Assembly (NCBI RefSeq): GCF_003094615.1
Contig: NZ_QDKO01000040.1
Span: 10,675 to 74,674, forward strand
DNA from: Caulobacter radicis
Lineage (GTDB): Bacteria; Pseudomonadota; Alphaproteobacteria; Caulobacterales; Caulobacteraceae
Direction: 5' to 3'
DNA: 64,000 nucleotides
In this document: piece by piece, positions 47,683 to 57,873 of the stretch
How the letters are laid out: each line of letters begins with the position of its first letter
How positions within the stretch are numbered: the first letter of the stretch is position 1
Made by a program: the position numbers and the translations under genes
Notes under the pieces: model-generated
What the model was told of the DNA's origin: nothing
Databases searched by the model: none
What the model saw: the letters and a program-made list of their open reading frames with translations, nothing else

Positions 47683-49170
47683 ATGTCGATCAAGGTCGGG
47701 GCGGCCAGTCAGGAATTGTCGGCGGCGTATGCCGCCGTCACGCGCGAGCCTGCCGGCATCGTGTGGAACAAAGTCTGCGTCTCCCTGAAACGCGAACTGG
47801 GCGACGCCGCCTTCGGTTCGTGGATCGCACCCGCGGTCCTGCGCGAGACGCAAGGCGGCGACGTCGTGCTCGTCACCCCCACCGGCATCGCGCGCGACTG
47901 GATCCGTCGCAGCGCCTGGCGCCGCATCGGCGAGCTGTGGGCCGCCGGCGACGCCGTGGGCCGCCGCATGGACCTCAAGTCGCGCCTCGAGTTCGAAGCC
48001 TCGGCCGACGCCGCCTCGGCCACCACCGGCGCCGTCTATGTCGAGGCCAAGCCGCAGCCGATCGAGATCGTGCTGCCGGTCTCCAGCGACGTCCCCGCCG
48101 CCGCGCCGACCCCCGCCGGCAAGACCTCGCCGATCCAGGGCCTGCAGGAACGCTTCACCTTCGACAGCTTCGTTCCGGGCCCCGCCAACGAATTCGCCCA
48201 CGCCGTGGCGCGCCGCGTCGCCAGCTGGGCCGACGGCCACTTCAACCCGGTGCTGTTCCACGGCCCCTACGGCTTCGGCAAGACGCACCTGCTGAACGCC
48301 CTGGCCTGGGAGGCCATGCGCGCCGCCCCGAACAAGCGCGTGGTCTACCTGACCGCCGAGCGCTTCCTGTCGACCTTCGTCCGCGCGGTCATGGATCGCC
48401 AGACCACGGCCTTCAAGGACGAGCTGCGCGGCGCCGACCTCTTGATCATCGACGACGTGCACTTCATCGCCGGCAAGCAGTCGAGCCAGGAAGAGCTGTT
48501 CCACACCCTGACCGCCCTCGTCGAGGACGGCCGCCGGGTGGTGTTCTCGGCCGACCGTCCGCCCTCGGCCATGACCGAGATGGACGCGCGCCTGCGCTCG
48601 CACCTGTCGGCGGGCCTGGTCTGCGGCATGGAGCCGGCCGACCGCTCGCTGCGCCTGGGCATCCTCGAGCGCAAGATCGAGGCGCTGGGCCGCGCCCAGG
48701 GCTTCACCGGCACGGTGCGCCCGGAAGTGCTGCAATTCCTGGCCGACCGCTTCACCGACAGCGTCCGCGAGCTGGAAGGGGCGCTCAACACCCTGACCGC
48801 CCGCGCCGGCGAGCGCCTGTCGCGCCTGTCGCTGGATGAAGTCCAGGCGATCCTGCGCCCGCACCTGCGCGGCGGCGAGAAGCGGATCACCATCGACGAC
48901 ATCCAGAAGGCGACGTCCGAGCACTACGGCATGAAGCAGGCCGACCTGCTCAGCGAGCGCCGCAACCGCGCCATCGCCCGCCCGCGCCAGGCCGCCATGT
49001 GGCTGGCCAAGCAGCTGACCACCCGTTCGCTGCCGGACATCGGCCGTCGTTTCGGCGGTCGCGACCACACCACCGTGCTGCACGCCGTGCGCCGCATCGA
49101 GGCCCTGCGCCAGGACGACGCCGTGCTCAGCCAGGACCTGGAGACCATCACCCGCAAGCTGCGCGGCTGA
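47683..49170 (+). CDS. dnaA: Chromosomal replication initiator DnaA
   Basis: Binds DnaA boxes at oriC and melts the origin in the ATP form, 495 residues. Domain I spans about 25-110 (WNKVCVSLKRELGDAAFGSWIAP). The AAA+ domain has Walker A GPYGFGKT (194-201) and Walker B LLIIDDVHF (D257, D258). Domain IV is the helix-turn-helix with RRFGGRDHTTVLHAVRRIE. The ATG at 47683 aligns with the start of C. crescentus DnaA as I remember it; in-frame GTG/ATG codons at 47653 and 47659 are alternatives. GAGG lies nine or so bases upstream. Confidence 0.96.
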   Translation: MSIKVGAASQELSAAYAAVTREPAGIVWNKVCVSLKRELGDAAFGSWIAPAVLRETQGGDVVLVTPTGIARDWIRRSAWRRIGELWAAGDAVGRRMDLKSRLEFEASADAASATTGAVYVEAKPQPIEIVLPVSSDVPAAAPTPAGKTSPIQGLQERFTFDSFVPGPANEFAHAVARRVASWADGHFNPVLFHGPYGFGKTHLLNALAWEAMRAAPNKRVVYLTAERFLSTFVRAVMDRQTTAFKDELRGADLLIIDDVHFIAGKQSSQEELFHTLTALVEDGRRVVFSADRPPSAMTEMDARLRSHLSAGLVCGMEPADRSLRLGILERKIEALGRAQGFTGTVRPEVLQFLADRFTDSVRELEGALNTLTARAGERLSRLSLDEVQAILRPHLRGGEKRITIDDIQKATSEHYGMKQADLLSERRNRAIARPRQAAMWLAKQLTTRSLPDIGRRFGGRDHTTVLHAVRRIEALRQDDAVLSQDLETITRKLRG

Positions 49171-49192
49171 TCGGACTTTCACGGTCGACCGA

Positions 49193-49222
49193 AAGGGCCG
49201 CTCCGCAGGGAGCGGCCCTTTT
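49193..49222. terminator. Terminator after dnaA
   Basis: Stem AAGGGCCGCTCC (49193-49204), GCAG loop, GGAGCGGCCCTT (49209-49220), then TTTTCG. It stands between convergent dnaA and the lipoprotein gene. Confidence 0.85.
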
Positions 49223-49233
49223 CGTTTAGGCGG

Positions 49234-50799
49234 CTAGAGGGGCGTCGAAGCGACCGATCGGATGGCGGCCTTGGCGATTGAGGCTGCCTGCAAGGCGTTG
49301 CCATTGGCGCCGCTGACATTGTCGATGGCCTGCAGGGCCAGCACGAAGGCCGGGTCCTTGGTTTTCAGATCGGCACCCGCGGCGGCTTCAACCAGGGGCT
49401 TGGCATCGGCGGCGGGGCGCTCGGCGGTCAAACCATCCAGTGCGGCCACGGCAATTGAGCGCGCTGACGCGATACGGCCGATATCGATGTCGATCGCAGC
49501 GCGAACCTGCGACTGAGCGCTTTTTATGATGGTCTCGGCATGGGCGAACCTCTTTTGTCGAGCTTCTTCGAGACCGACCGCAGCATCTTCCAGCGCCTTT
49601 TTATCGTTTGGTGAGTCCTTTTTTGCTTTTTCTGACATGCTCTCGGCCTCCTTCAGGTCGATCGCAGTCCGCTCCTTACTGTCGATATCACCGAAGGTTA
49701 GGGCCGACAAAGCCGTGTCTGCCTGAGCACTGTAACGATCCTTCCACTTCGGCTCGCTAGGAGCGCATTTGTCGGTATCGGGAAGCTTGTTCATTGACAT
49801 CGTTCCCGAGAACTTCCCCAGAGCCTTGTCGAAGCAGGCCATCGCCAGCGCCTTTTGGCTTTCGAGATCCTGGCGGAGACTGCCGTTGGTAACCCGGGCA
49901 GAGGGGGTGATGTCATAAGAGGCGAGGCGAATGTCGCCATAGCCATCGACAACACCGGCGACGGCGGCGGCCACTTCTTTGCCATCCCCTCCGCTCTGTG
50001 CGACCGCGAGCGCGCTAGCTCGCGCGGCCTGAACTTGCTGTTCGCGGGCGACGACGGCTTCGCGCATCTGGGAGAGGCCTCGCAGCATGCTGCAATCGCC
50101 GTGGAAGCGCGCGAAGTCGGCGAGCGCCAGGCCCATGGGCCATGCGTCCATATCCTCGCTCATTCGGCCTTCCAAATAGAGGCGATCCTTCTCGCGAAGC
50201 TGGACAATAGCGTCGGCGACGAGCTCGGCTCCCTGCTGGGCGAAGATTGAGCGGTCGATCGAGGCGCCGGTCGAGGTCGAGAAGGCTGACAGGTTCGACA
50301 GGATGCGTGCGCTGCGCACCGGTTCGGCCAATCCGCCGGCCAAACCGAACGCCGTGGCGGCGATATCCGAGGTCAGGCGCGCCGTAACCTGGCCGCCGCG
50401 TAAGCTCTGTAGATAGATCGAACAATTCGTCGTTGAAGCCGCCACTAACTGGGCAAGCACGGTGTTGCGGATCGACTTGTCGCCCGTGCTGTCGATTGCG
50501 ACGATCAGTCTATCGAGTTCGGCGTCGCCTCCCGTTCTCGACCGGTAGGGCTTTGCCGACACGGTGCCGGCCGTGAGCTTCGGGTCGCCAATGAGCAGCA
50601 GATTTTCATAGTTTTTCTGCTTCAAGCTCTCGCGGATCACGACCGGCAAATCGATCTGGTATTCGCGCAGCGGACCGTCGTCGGTTTTCGCAGCGGCGGC
50701 CGGCTCAGTCATCAACGGATGTCGTCGGTCAATCATCCCATCCGTACATGCCGTGGTGATCAGCAGCACGCATGCCGCAGCACAAGCTTGTTTCTTCAC
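49234..50799 (-). CDS. Unrecognised large lipoprotein
   Basis: A 521-residue protein from the GTG at 50799. MKKQACAAACVLLITTAC is a lipoprotein signal (lipobox TTAC). Beyond it are VVIRESLKQKNYENLLLIGDPKLT, LDRLIVAIDSTGDKSIRNTVLAQLVAAS, then long alanine-rich helical stretches; KEAESMSEKAKKDSPNDKKALEDAAVGLEEARQKRFAHAETIIKSAQSQ (about residues 385-435) looks like a coiled coil. Base composition is less GC-rich than its neighbours, with an AT-rich upstream patch, so it may be acquired. I recognise no family. It lies between dnaA and alkB. Confidence 0.7.
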   Translation of the reverse strand: MKKQACAAACVLLITTACTDGMIDRRHPLMTEPAAAAKTDDGPLREYQIDLPVVIRESLKQKNYENLLLIGDPKLTAGTVSAKPYRSRTGGDAELDRLIVAIDSTGDKSIRNTVLAQLVAASTTNCSIYLQSLRGGQVTARLTSDIAATAFGLAGGLAEPVRSARILSNLSAFSTSTGASIDRSIFAQQGAELVADAIVQLREKDRLYLEGRMSEDMDAWPMGLALADFARFHGDCSMLRGLSQMREAVVAREQQVQAARASALAVAQSGGDGKEVAAAVAGVVDGYGDIRLASYDITPSARVTNGSLRQDLESQKALAMACFDKALGKFSGTMSMNKLPDTDKCAPSEPKWKDRYSAQADTALSALTFGDIDSKERTAIDLKEAESMSEKAKKDSPNDKKALEDAAVGLEEARQKRFAHAETIIKSAQSQVRAAIDIDIGRIASARSIAVAALDGLTAERPAADAKPLVEAAAGADLKTKDPAFVLALQAIDNVSGANGNALQAASIAKAAIRSVASTPL

Positions 50800-50857
50800 G
50801 TTAAGGCCCCCGCCCCGATGTCGCAGATCGAATACCATCGCTATACAACATATACAA

Positions 50858-51481
50858 TTAAAGGGCGAGTTTACTTGCTTGCCTCACAGTAAGGTTGATC
50901 CGCCCTCCTCCCGGCACGAGGCGCGAGGAGCCCGGCAGGATGCGGTCGACGCCGTGGAAGGCCAGCCGCGCGGGGCCCGACAGCCGGCAGACGTCGCCGG
51001 ACGACAGCCGCACCGAGCGGGTCGGATCCTTCCGAGAAGTCCCGCCGATGCGGAACACCGCCGTGTCGCCCAGCGAGATCGACAGCACCGGAAAGCGCGG
51101 GTCGGCCTCGTCGCGGTCCTGGTGCAGGCCCATGCGGGCTTCAGGGCCGTAGAAATTCACCAGGCAGGCGTCGGGCGGAACCTCGGGATCGCCCAGGGCC
51201 GCCCAGAGATCGAGCAGCGCCTGGGGCATTCCCGGCCAGGCCGCGCCCGTGCCCGGATGGCGGTCGGCGTAGCGATAGCCGGCCGCGTCGCTGGTCCATC
51301 CCAGCGGACCCAGGCTGGTCATCGCCACGCTCATCGCCTTGCCGTAGGGCGTGGCGTAGTGGGCCGGTGGCGCGATCGCCGACGCCGCCAGCACCGCCTC
51401 GACCAGCGCGCGCTGGGCGTCGGGCGACAGCAGGCCAGGCCAGAGATCGAAACCGGGGACGAGGCTGACGGGGGTCATCAT
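50858..51481 (-). CDS. alkB: Alpha-ketoglutarate-dependent DNA dealkylase AlkB
   Basis: Fe(II)/2-oxoglutarate dioxygenase that reverses 1-methyladenine and 3-methylcytosine damage, 207 residues. Iron ligands H120 and D122 (GLHQDRDEAD) and H176 (LAFHGVDR), 2-oxoglutarate-binding R194 and R200 (GGRINLTVRQ), and the nucleotide-lid substrate segment with NFYGPEARMGLHQD. A second ATG follows the first directly. In C. crescentus an alkB homologue is known to lie upstream of dnaK in the opposite orientation, consistent with this locus. Confidence 0.95.
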   Translation of the reverse strand: MMTPVSLVPGFDLWPGLLSPDAQRALVEAVLAASAIAPPAHYATPYGKAMSVAMTSLGPLGWTSDAAGYRYADRHPGTGAAWPGMPQALLDLWAALGDPEVPPDACLVNFYGPEARMGLHQDRDEADPRFPVLSISLGDTAVFRIGGTSRKDPTRSVRLSSGDVCRLSGPARLAFHGVDRILPGSSRLVPGGGRINLTVRQASKLAL

Positions 51482-51573
51482 TACGCGGAATTAATGCCTG
51501 TGGACGGGCGGATGGGTGTTGGTTCGCGCCTTCGCGGGTTTCTCCGCACGATCATTCCATACCAGGGCCGTTC

Positions 51574-54213
51574 ATGCGTCGTCTTCTGTCCACCGCCGCG
51601 GCGGTCACGCTGCTTCTCGCCTCCGGAACCGCCCTCGCCGCCCCGGCCGTCTCGAGCGCCAAGGGCGCGACGCCGGCCACGGTGACCACCCAGCTGCCGC
51701 GCAACGCCCATCCGACCCACTACGACCTGGCCTTCACGCCCGACGCTGAGAAGATGAGCTTCACCGCCTCGGTGAAGATCGCTGTCGAGGTCACCGAGCC
51801 GACCGCGACCATCACCCTGCAGGCGGCCGACCTGACGTTCGCCAAGGCCACGATCGACGGCAAGCCGGCGACCATCAAGGTCGACGAGGACGCCCAGACC
51901 GCCGCCTTCGCGGTCAAGGCCCCGCTGGCCAAGGGCAAGCACGTGCTGGCCATCGACTACGCCGGCAAGATCTACACCCAGGCCGCGGGCCTGTTCGCCC
52001 TCGACTACGACACCGAGGAGGGCCCCAAACGCGCCCTCTACACCCAGTTCGAGAACTCCGACGCCCGCCGGTTCATCCCCTCGTGGGACGAGCCGTTCCA
52101 CAAGGCGACGTTCAGCGTCGAGGCCACCGTGCCGACCGGCCAGATGGCGCTGGGCAACATGCCGATCGCCAAGAGCGTCGACCTTCCCGGCGGCAAGACC
52201 CGCGTGACCTTCGCGACCTCGCCGAAGATGTCGACCTACCTGCTGTTCTTCGGCCTGGGCGAGTTCGAGCGCGCCAGCGTCAAGACCGCCGGCGTCGACA
52301 TCGGGGTCGTGACCAAGAAGGGCGACCTGCCCAAGGCGAAGTTCGCCCTGGAGTCGGCCGGTCCGCTGACGGCCTGGTACAACGACTATTTCGGCGTCGA
52401 CTACCCGCTGCCGGCGCTCGACCACATCGCCGCCCCCGGCCGCAGCCAGTTCTTCAGCGCCATGGAGAACTGGGGAGCGATCTTCTACTTCGAATACGCC
52501 CTGCTGATGGATCCGAAGATCTCGACCCAGCGCGACGCCCAGAACATCTACACCACCGTCGCCCACGAGACCGCCCACCAATGGTTCGGCAACCTGGTGA
52601 CCATGGCCTGGTGGGACGACCTGTGGCTCAACGAAGGCTTCGCCTCGTGGATGGAGGGCCGGGCGACCGAGAAGTTCCATCCCGAATGGAACGCCGCCCT
52701 GGCCGCCGTCGGCGGGCGCGAATACGCCATGAGCCTGGACGGCCTGGTCACCACCCACCCCGTCGTGCAGCACGTCGAGACCGTCGAGCAGGCCAGCCAG
52801 GCCTTCGACGCCATCACCTACCAGAAGGGTGAGGCGGTCATCCGCATGCTGGAGGGCTATGTCGGCGAGGACGCCTGGCGCACCGGCGTGCGCGCCTACA
52901 TCAAGGCCCACGCCTACGGCAACACGGTCAGCGACGACCTGTGGAAGGCCGTCGAGACCGCCGCCGGCAAGCCGATCACCGCCATCGCCCACGACTTCAC
53001 CTTGCAGCCGGGCGTGCCCCTGATCCGCGTCGAGGCCGGCGCCTGCCAGGCCGGCAAGCAGGTGCTGACCCTGACCCAAGGCGAGTTCAGCAAGGACTTC
53101 CCCGACAAGACGCCGCTGTCCTGGCGCGTGCCGGTCAACGCCAAGGCCCTGGACGGCGCCGCGGTGGCCAAGACCGTGGTCGAAGGCGGCAAGGCCAGCC
53201 TGACCGTCGAGGGCTGCGGCCCCGTCGTCGTCAACGCCGGCCAGAGCGGCTACTACCGCACGCTCTACGCCCCGGCCCAGTTCCAGCGCCTTGCGGCCGA
53301 TTTCGGCAAGCTGCCGGCGATCGACCAGCTGGGCCTGCTGTCCGACGCCTGGTCGATGGGCGCGGCCGGCCAGCAGTCGCCGACCGACGCCCTGGCCCTG
53401 ATCGCCGCCACGCCGGCCGACGCCGACCCGCAGGTGCTGTCGAAGGTCGCCTCGGTGCTGTCGGCCATCGACGGCTATTACGAGGGCCAGGCCGAGCGCG
53501 CCGCCTTCCGCAAGCTGGCGCTCGCCCGCCTGTCGCCGCTGCTGGCCCGCGTGGGCTGGGAGGCCAAGGCCGGAGAGCCCGATCCCGTCGCCATCCTGCG
53601 CGGCGACCTGATCGCCACCCTGGGCGAGCTGGGCGATCCGGCCGTGGTCGCCGAGGCCCGCAAGCGCTTCGCCGCCGACAAGACCGATCCGGCCGCCATC
53701 CCCGGTCCGCTGCGCAAGGCGATCCTGGGCGTCGTGGCCGTCAACGCCGACGCGGCGACCTGGGACGCCATCCACGCCCAGGCCCAGGCCGAGAAGACGC
53801 CGCTGGTCCGCACCCAGCTCTACAGCCTGCTGGCGGCGGCCGACGACGAGGCCCTGGCCCGCAAGGCCCTGGACCTGGCCCTGACCGCCGAGCCGGGCGA
53901 GACCAACTCGGCCGGCATGATCTCGGCCGTCGCCTCGCGCCATCCCGACATGGCCTTCGACTTCGCCACGGCCCATCGCGACGCGGTCGACGCCAAGGTC
54001 GACAACAGCGCCCGCACCCGCTTCATCCCCAGCCTCGCCAAGGCCTCGGGCAAGCCGGAAACGGCCGAGAAGCTGAAGGCCTGGGCCAGCGCCAACCTCA
54101 CTGAGAGCTCGCGCAAGGAGGCCGACAAGACGGTCTCGGCGATCGAGTACCGGGCCAAGGTGCGTCGTGAGCGGCTGCCGGCGATCACCGCCTGGGTCGC
54201 CAAGGCCGGCTGA
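51574..54213 (+). CDS. Secreted M1-family zinc aminopeptidase
   Basis: Exopeptidase removing N-terminal residues from peptides, 879 residues. The Sec signal is MRRLLSTAAAVTLLLASGTALA-AP, so it acts in the periplasm or outside. Exopeptidase motif SAMENWGAIFY, zinc site HETAH (331-335) and third ligand E354 (WLNEGFAS), then a Tyr in the QASQAFDAITYQKGEAVIRML region. The C-terminal ERAP1-like helical domain is complete (ends near AWVAKAG). Divergent from alkB, upstream of dnaK. Confidence 0.94.
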   Translation: MRRLLSTAAAVTLLLASGTALAAPAVSSAKGATPATVTTQLPRNAHPTHYDLAFTPDAEKMSFTASVKIAVEVTEPTATITLQAADLTFAKATIDGKPATIKVDEDAQTAAFAVKAPLAKGKHVLAIDYAGKIYTQAAGLFALDYDTEEGPKRALYTQFENSDARRFIPSWDEPFHKATFSVEATVPTGQMALGNMPIAKSVDLPGGKTRVTFATSPKMSTYLLFFGLGEFERASVKTAGVDIGVVTKKGDLPKAKFALESAGPLTAWYNDYFGVDYPLPALDHIAAPGRSQFFSAMENWGAIFYFEYALLMDPKISTQRDAQNIYTTVAHETAHQWFGNLVTMAWWDDLWLNEGFASWMEGRATEKFHPEWNAALAAVGGREYAMSLDGLVTTHPVVQHVETVEQASQAFDAITYQKGEAVIRMLEGYVGEDAWRTGVRAYIKAHAYGNTVSDDLWKAVETAAGKPITAIAHDFTLQPGVPLIRVEAGACQAGKQVLTLTQGEFSKDFPDKTPLSWRVPVNAKALDGAAVAKTVVEGGKASLTVEGCGPVVVNAGQSGYYRTLYAPAQFQRLAADFGKLPAIDQLGLLSDAWSMGAAGQQSPTDALALIAATPADADPQVLSKVASVLSAIDGYYEGQAERAAFRKLALARLSPLLARVGWEAKAGEPDPVAILRGDLIATLGELGDPAVVAEARKRFAADKTDPAAIPGPLRKAILGVVAVNADAATWDAIHAQAQAEKTPLVRTQLYSLLAAADDEALARKALDLALTAEPGETNSAGMISAVASRHPDMAFDFATAHRDAVDAKVDNSARTRFIPSLAKASGKPETAEKLKAWASANLTESSRKEADKTVSAIEYRAKVRRERLPAITAWVAKAG

Positions 54214-54305
54214 ACCGGACTTTTCGCGGCGTCGGCCGAGGGTCGACAGGCCGACGCTGCGACGTTCCGTCTTGCAGATTCCCCTTCTTTCCCTGCGGGA
54301 ATGGG

Positions 54306-54333
54306 GTTGCGACTGTACGCGTATCCCCCATAT
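54306..54333 (+). promoter_or_regulatory. Heat-shock (sigma-32) promoter of dnaK
   Basis: GTTGCGA at 54306-54312 and CCCCATAT at 54326-54333, separated by 13 bp, match the alphaproteobacterial sigma-32 consensus (CTTG... / CCCCATNT). It is about 195 bp before the dnaK ATG, in a 314-bp gene-free region that otherwise shows no gene. No CIRCE element is seen. Confidence 0.7.
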
Positions 54334-54527
54334 CGGGCATCGAAGCGGGGTTGACGGGCTCGTCAACTTCGATTGAAGCCTCTCCTTTCGCCTGGTTCGT
54401 CCAGGCGGCAGGATTTTGGATCAACCCTAGACGCGACCAGACGGGGACGGACCGAGAAAAACCGGGGCGCTTCTGATAAGGCCCTTGTCACCGCCGTCCG
54501 CCATTCGAGGAGCTGCAGGCACACCAC

Positions 54528-56435
<1,908 letters not shown>

Positions 56436-56443
56436 GCCATGGA

Positions 56444-56484
56444 CGCGCCGGCGAACGATCCTTCGAGATCCGTTCGCCGGCGCG
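56444..56484 (+). terminator. Hairpin between dnaK and dnaJ
   Basis: A 13-bp stem, GCGCCGGCGAACG (56445-56457) with CGTTCGCCGGCGC (56471-56483), extended by GATC/GATC across a one-base bulge, then GCTCGTTTT. It looks like a partial terminator or RNA-stability element that would lower dnaJ relative to dnaK. Confidence 0.6.
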
Positions 56485-56593
56485 CTCGTTTTGCGGTGCG
56501 CCCGATTGACGCCTTGCGGCGGGGCGCCCCCTCCCCCACCTCTTTCTCGACACTCCCTGTCTTGTTGAGCCTTACGGGCGCCGAACGCTGACG

Positions 56594-57748
56594 ATGCGCG
56601 ACTATTACGAAATTCTCGGCGTGAACCGGACCTGCGACGACGCGGGCCTGAAATCCGCCTTCCGCAAGCTGGCGATGCAGCACCACCCCGACCGCAACGG
56701 CGGTTGCGAGGATGCGAGCGGCCGGTTCAAGGAGATCAACGAGGCCTACAGCGTCCTCTCCGACCCGCAGAAGCGCGCCGCCTACGACCGCTTCGGCCAC
56801 GCCGGCGTCAACGGCCCGCAAGGCGGCCCCGGCGGCATGGGCGGCGGGTTCGACGCCAGCGACATCTTCGGCGACGTGTTCGGCGATGTCTTCGGCGAGA
56901 TGTTCGGCGGCGGCCGCCGCCAGTCCAACGGCCCCCAGCGCGGCCAGGACCTGCGCTACGACCTGGAGATCTCGCTGGAGCAGGCCTATGCCGGCGCCGA
57001 GGTCGAGATCACCGTTCCGGCGGCCATGACCTGCGAGGTCTGCGACGGCTCGGGCGCCAAGCCCGGCACCAGCCCCACCGTCTGCGGCTCGTGCGGCGGC
57101 GCCGGCCGCGTGCGCGCCACCCAAGGCTTCTTCTCGGTCGAGCGCGCCTGCCCCCGCTGCGGCGGCTCGGGCCGCCTGGTGCTCGACCCCTGCACCGGCT
57201 GCCATGGCCATGGCCAGGTCCGCAAGGAACGCATCCTGTCGGTCCGCATCCCGGCCGGCGTCGACGACGGCGCCCGGATTCGTCTGGCGGGCGAAGGCGA
57301 TGCGGGCGTGCGCGGCGGTCCGCGTGGCGACCTCTACCTCTTCCTGTCGGTCAGCCCGCACGAGCTGTTCGAGCGCGACGGTCTCGACCTGCTCTGCACC
57401 GTGCCGGTGCCGATGACCGTGGCCGCCCTGGGCGGCGAGATCGAGGCCCCGTGCCTGAAGGGCGGCGAGACCTGCGACGGCACCTGCCGGATCAGCGTCA
57501 AGGTTCCCGAAGGCGCCCAGACCGGCAAGACCGTCCGCCTGAAGGGCAAGGGCATGCCGTCGCTGCGCAACCGCCAGCGCGGCGACCTGGTGGTCGAGCT
57601 GTTCGTGGAAACCCCGACCCACCTGTCGGCCCGCCAGAAGGAGCTCCTCAAGGAGCTGGCCGGCCTGTGCGACGACAAGCAGAACCCCAAGTCGGCCAAC
57701 TTCGTCGGCAAGGCCAAGCGCTTCTGGGAAGAAGTGACGGGGAACTGA
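56594..57748 (+). CDS. dnaJ: Chaperone DnaJ (Hsp40)
   Basis: Co-chaperone that loads substrates on DnaK and stimulates its ATPase, 384 residues. J domain with HPD at 31-33, Gly/Phe-rich linker (about 75-115), and a zinc domain of four CxxCxGxG repeats (CEVCDGSG, CGSCGGAG, CPRCGGSG, CTGCHGHG). The C-terminal peptide-binding domain (LYLFLSVSPHELFERDG) and dimerisation end are complete. Confidence 0.98.
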   Translation: MRDYYEILGVNRTCDDAGLKSAFRKLAMQHHPDRNGGCEDASGRFKEINEAYSVLSDPQKRAAYDRFGHAGVNGPQGGPGGMGGGFDASDIFGDVFGDVFGEMFGGGRRQSNGPQRGQDLRYDLEISLEQAYAGAEVEITVPAAMTCEVCDGSGAKPGTSPTVCGSCGGAGRVRATQGFFSVERACPRCGGSGRLVLDPCTGCHGHGQVRKERILSVRIPAGVDDGARIRLAGEGDAGVRGGPRGDLYLFLSVSPHELFERDGLDLLCTVPVPMTVAALGGEIEAPCLKGGETCDGTCRISVKVPEGAQTGKTVRLKGKGMPSLRNRQRGDLVVELFVETPTHLSARQKELLKELAGLCDDKQNPKSANFVGKAKRFWEEVTGN

Positions 57749-57772
57749 GCTTCCTGTCCCGATGATCGATGG

Positions 57773-57806
57773 AAGGCCCGAGGCGAAAGCTTCGGGCCTT
57801 TCCTTT
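57773..57806 (+). terminator. Terminator after dnaJ
   Basis: Stem AAGGCCCGAGGC (57773-57784), GAAA loop, GCTTCGGGCCTT (57789-57800, one wobble pair), then TTTCCTTTT. It separates dnaKJ from the SOS-box gene that follows. Confidence 0.85.
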
Positions 57807-57837
57807 TGCGCGCTTCGGCTTGCCAGAACGATCTTTT

Positions 57838-57852
57838 GTTCTACTATTGTTC
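57838..57852 (+). promoter_or_regulatory. LexA (SOS) box before the RhuM-family gene
   Basis: GTTC (57838-57841), TACTATT, GTTC (57849-57852): the exact alphaproteobacterial LexA site. It lies 21 bases upstream of the GTG at 57874, in an AT-rich stretch right after the dnaJ terminator. Confidence 0.75.
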
Positions 57853-57873
57853 CACGCAAGCCAGGGGACGCTC

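Noticed and set aside
54214..54527. A CIRCE (HrcA) element upstream of dnaK.
   Set aside because: No TTAGCACTC-N9-GAGTGCTAA-like repeat is present; the sigma-32-type promoter explains the heat-shock control better.
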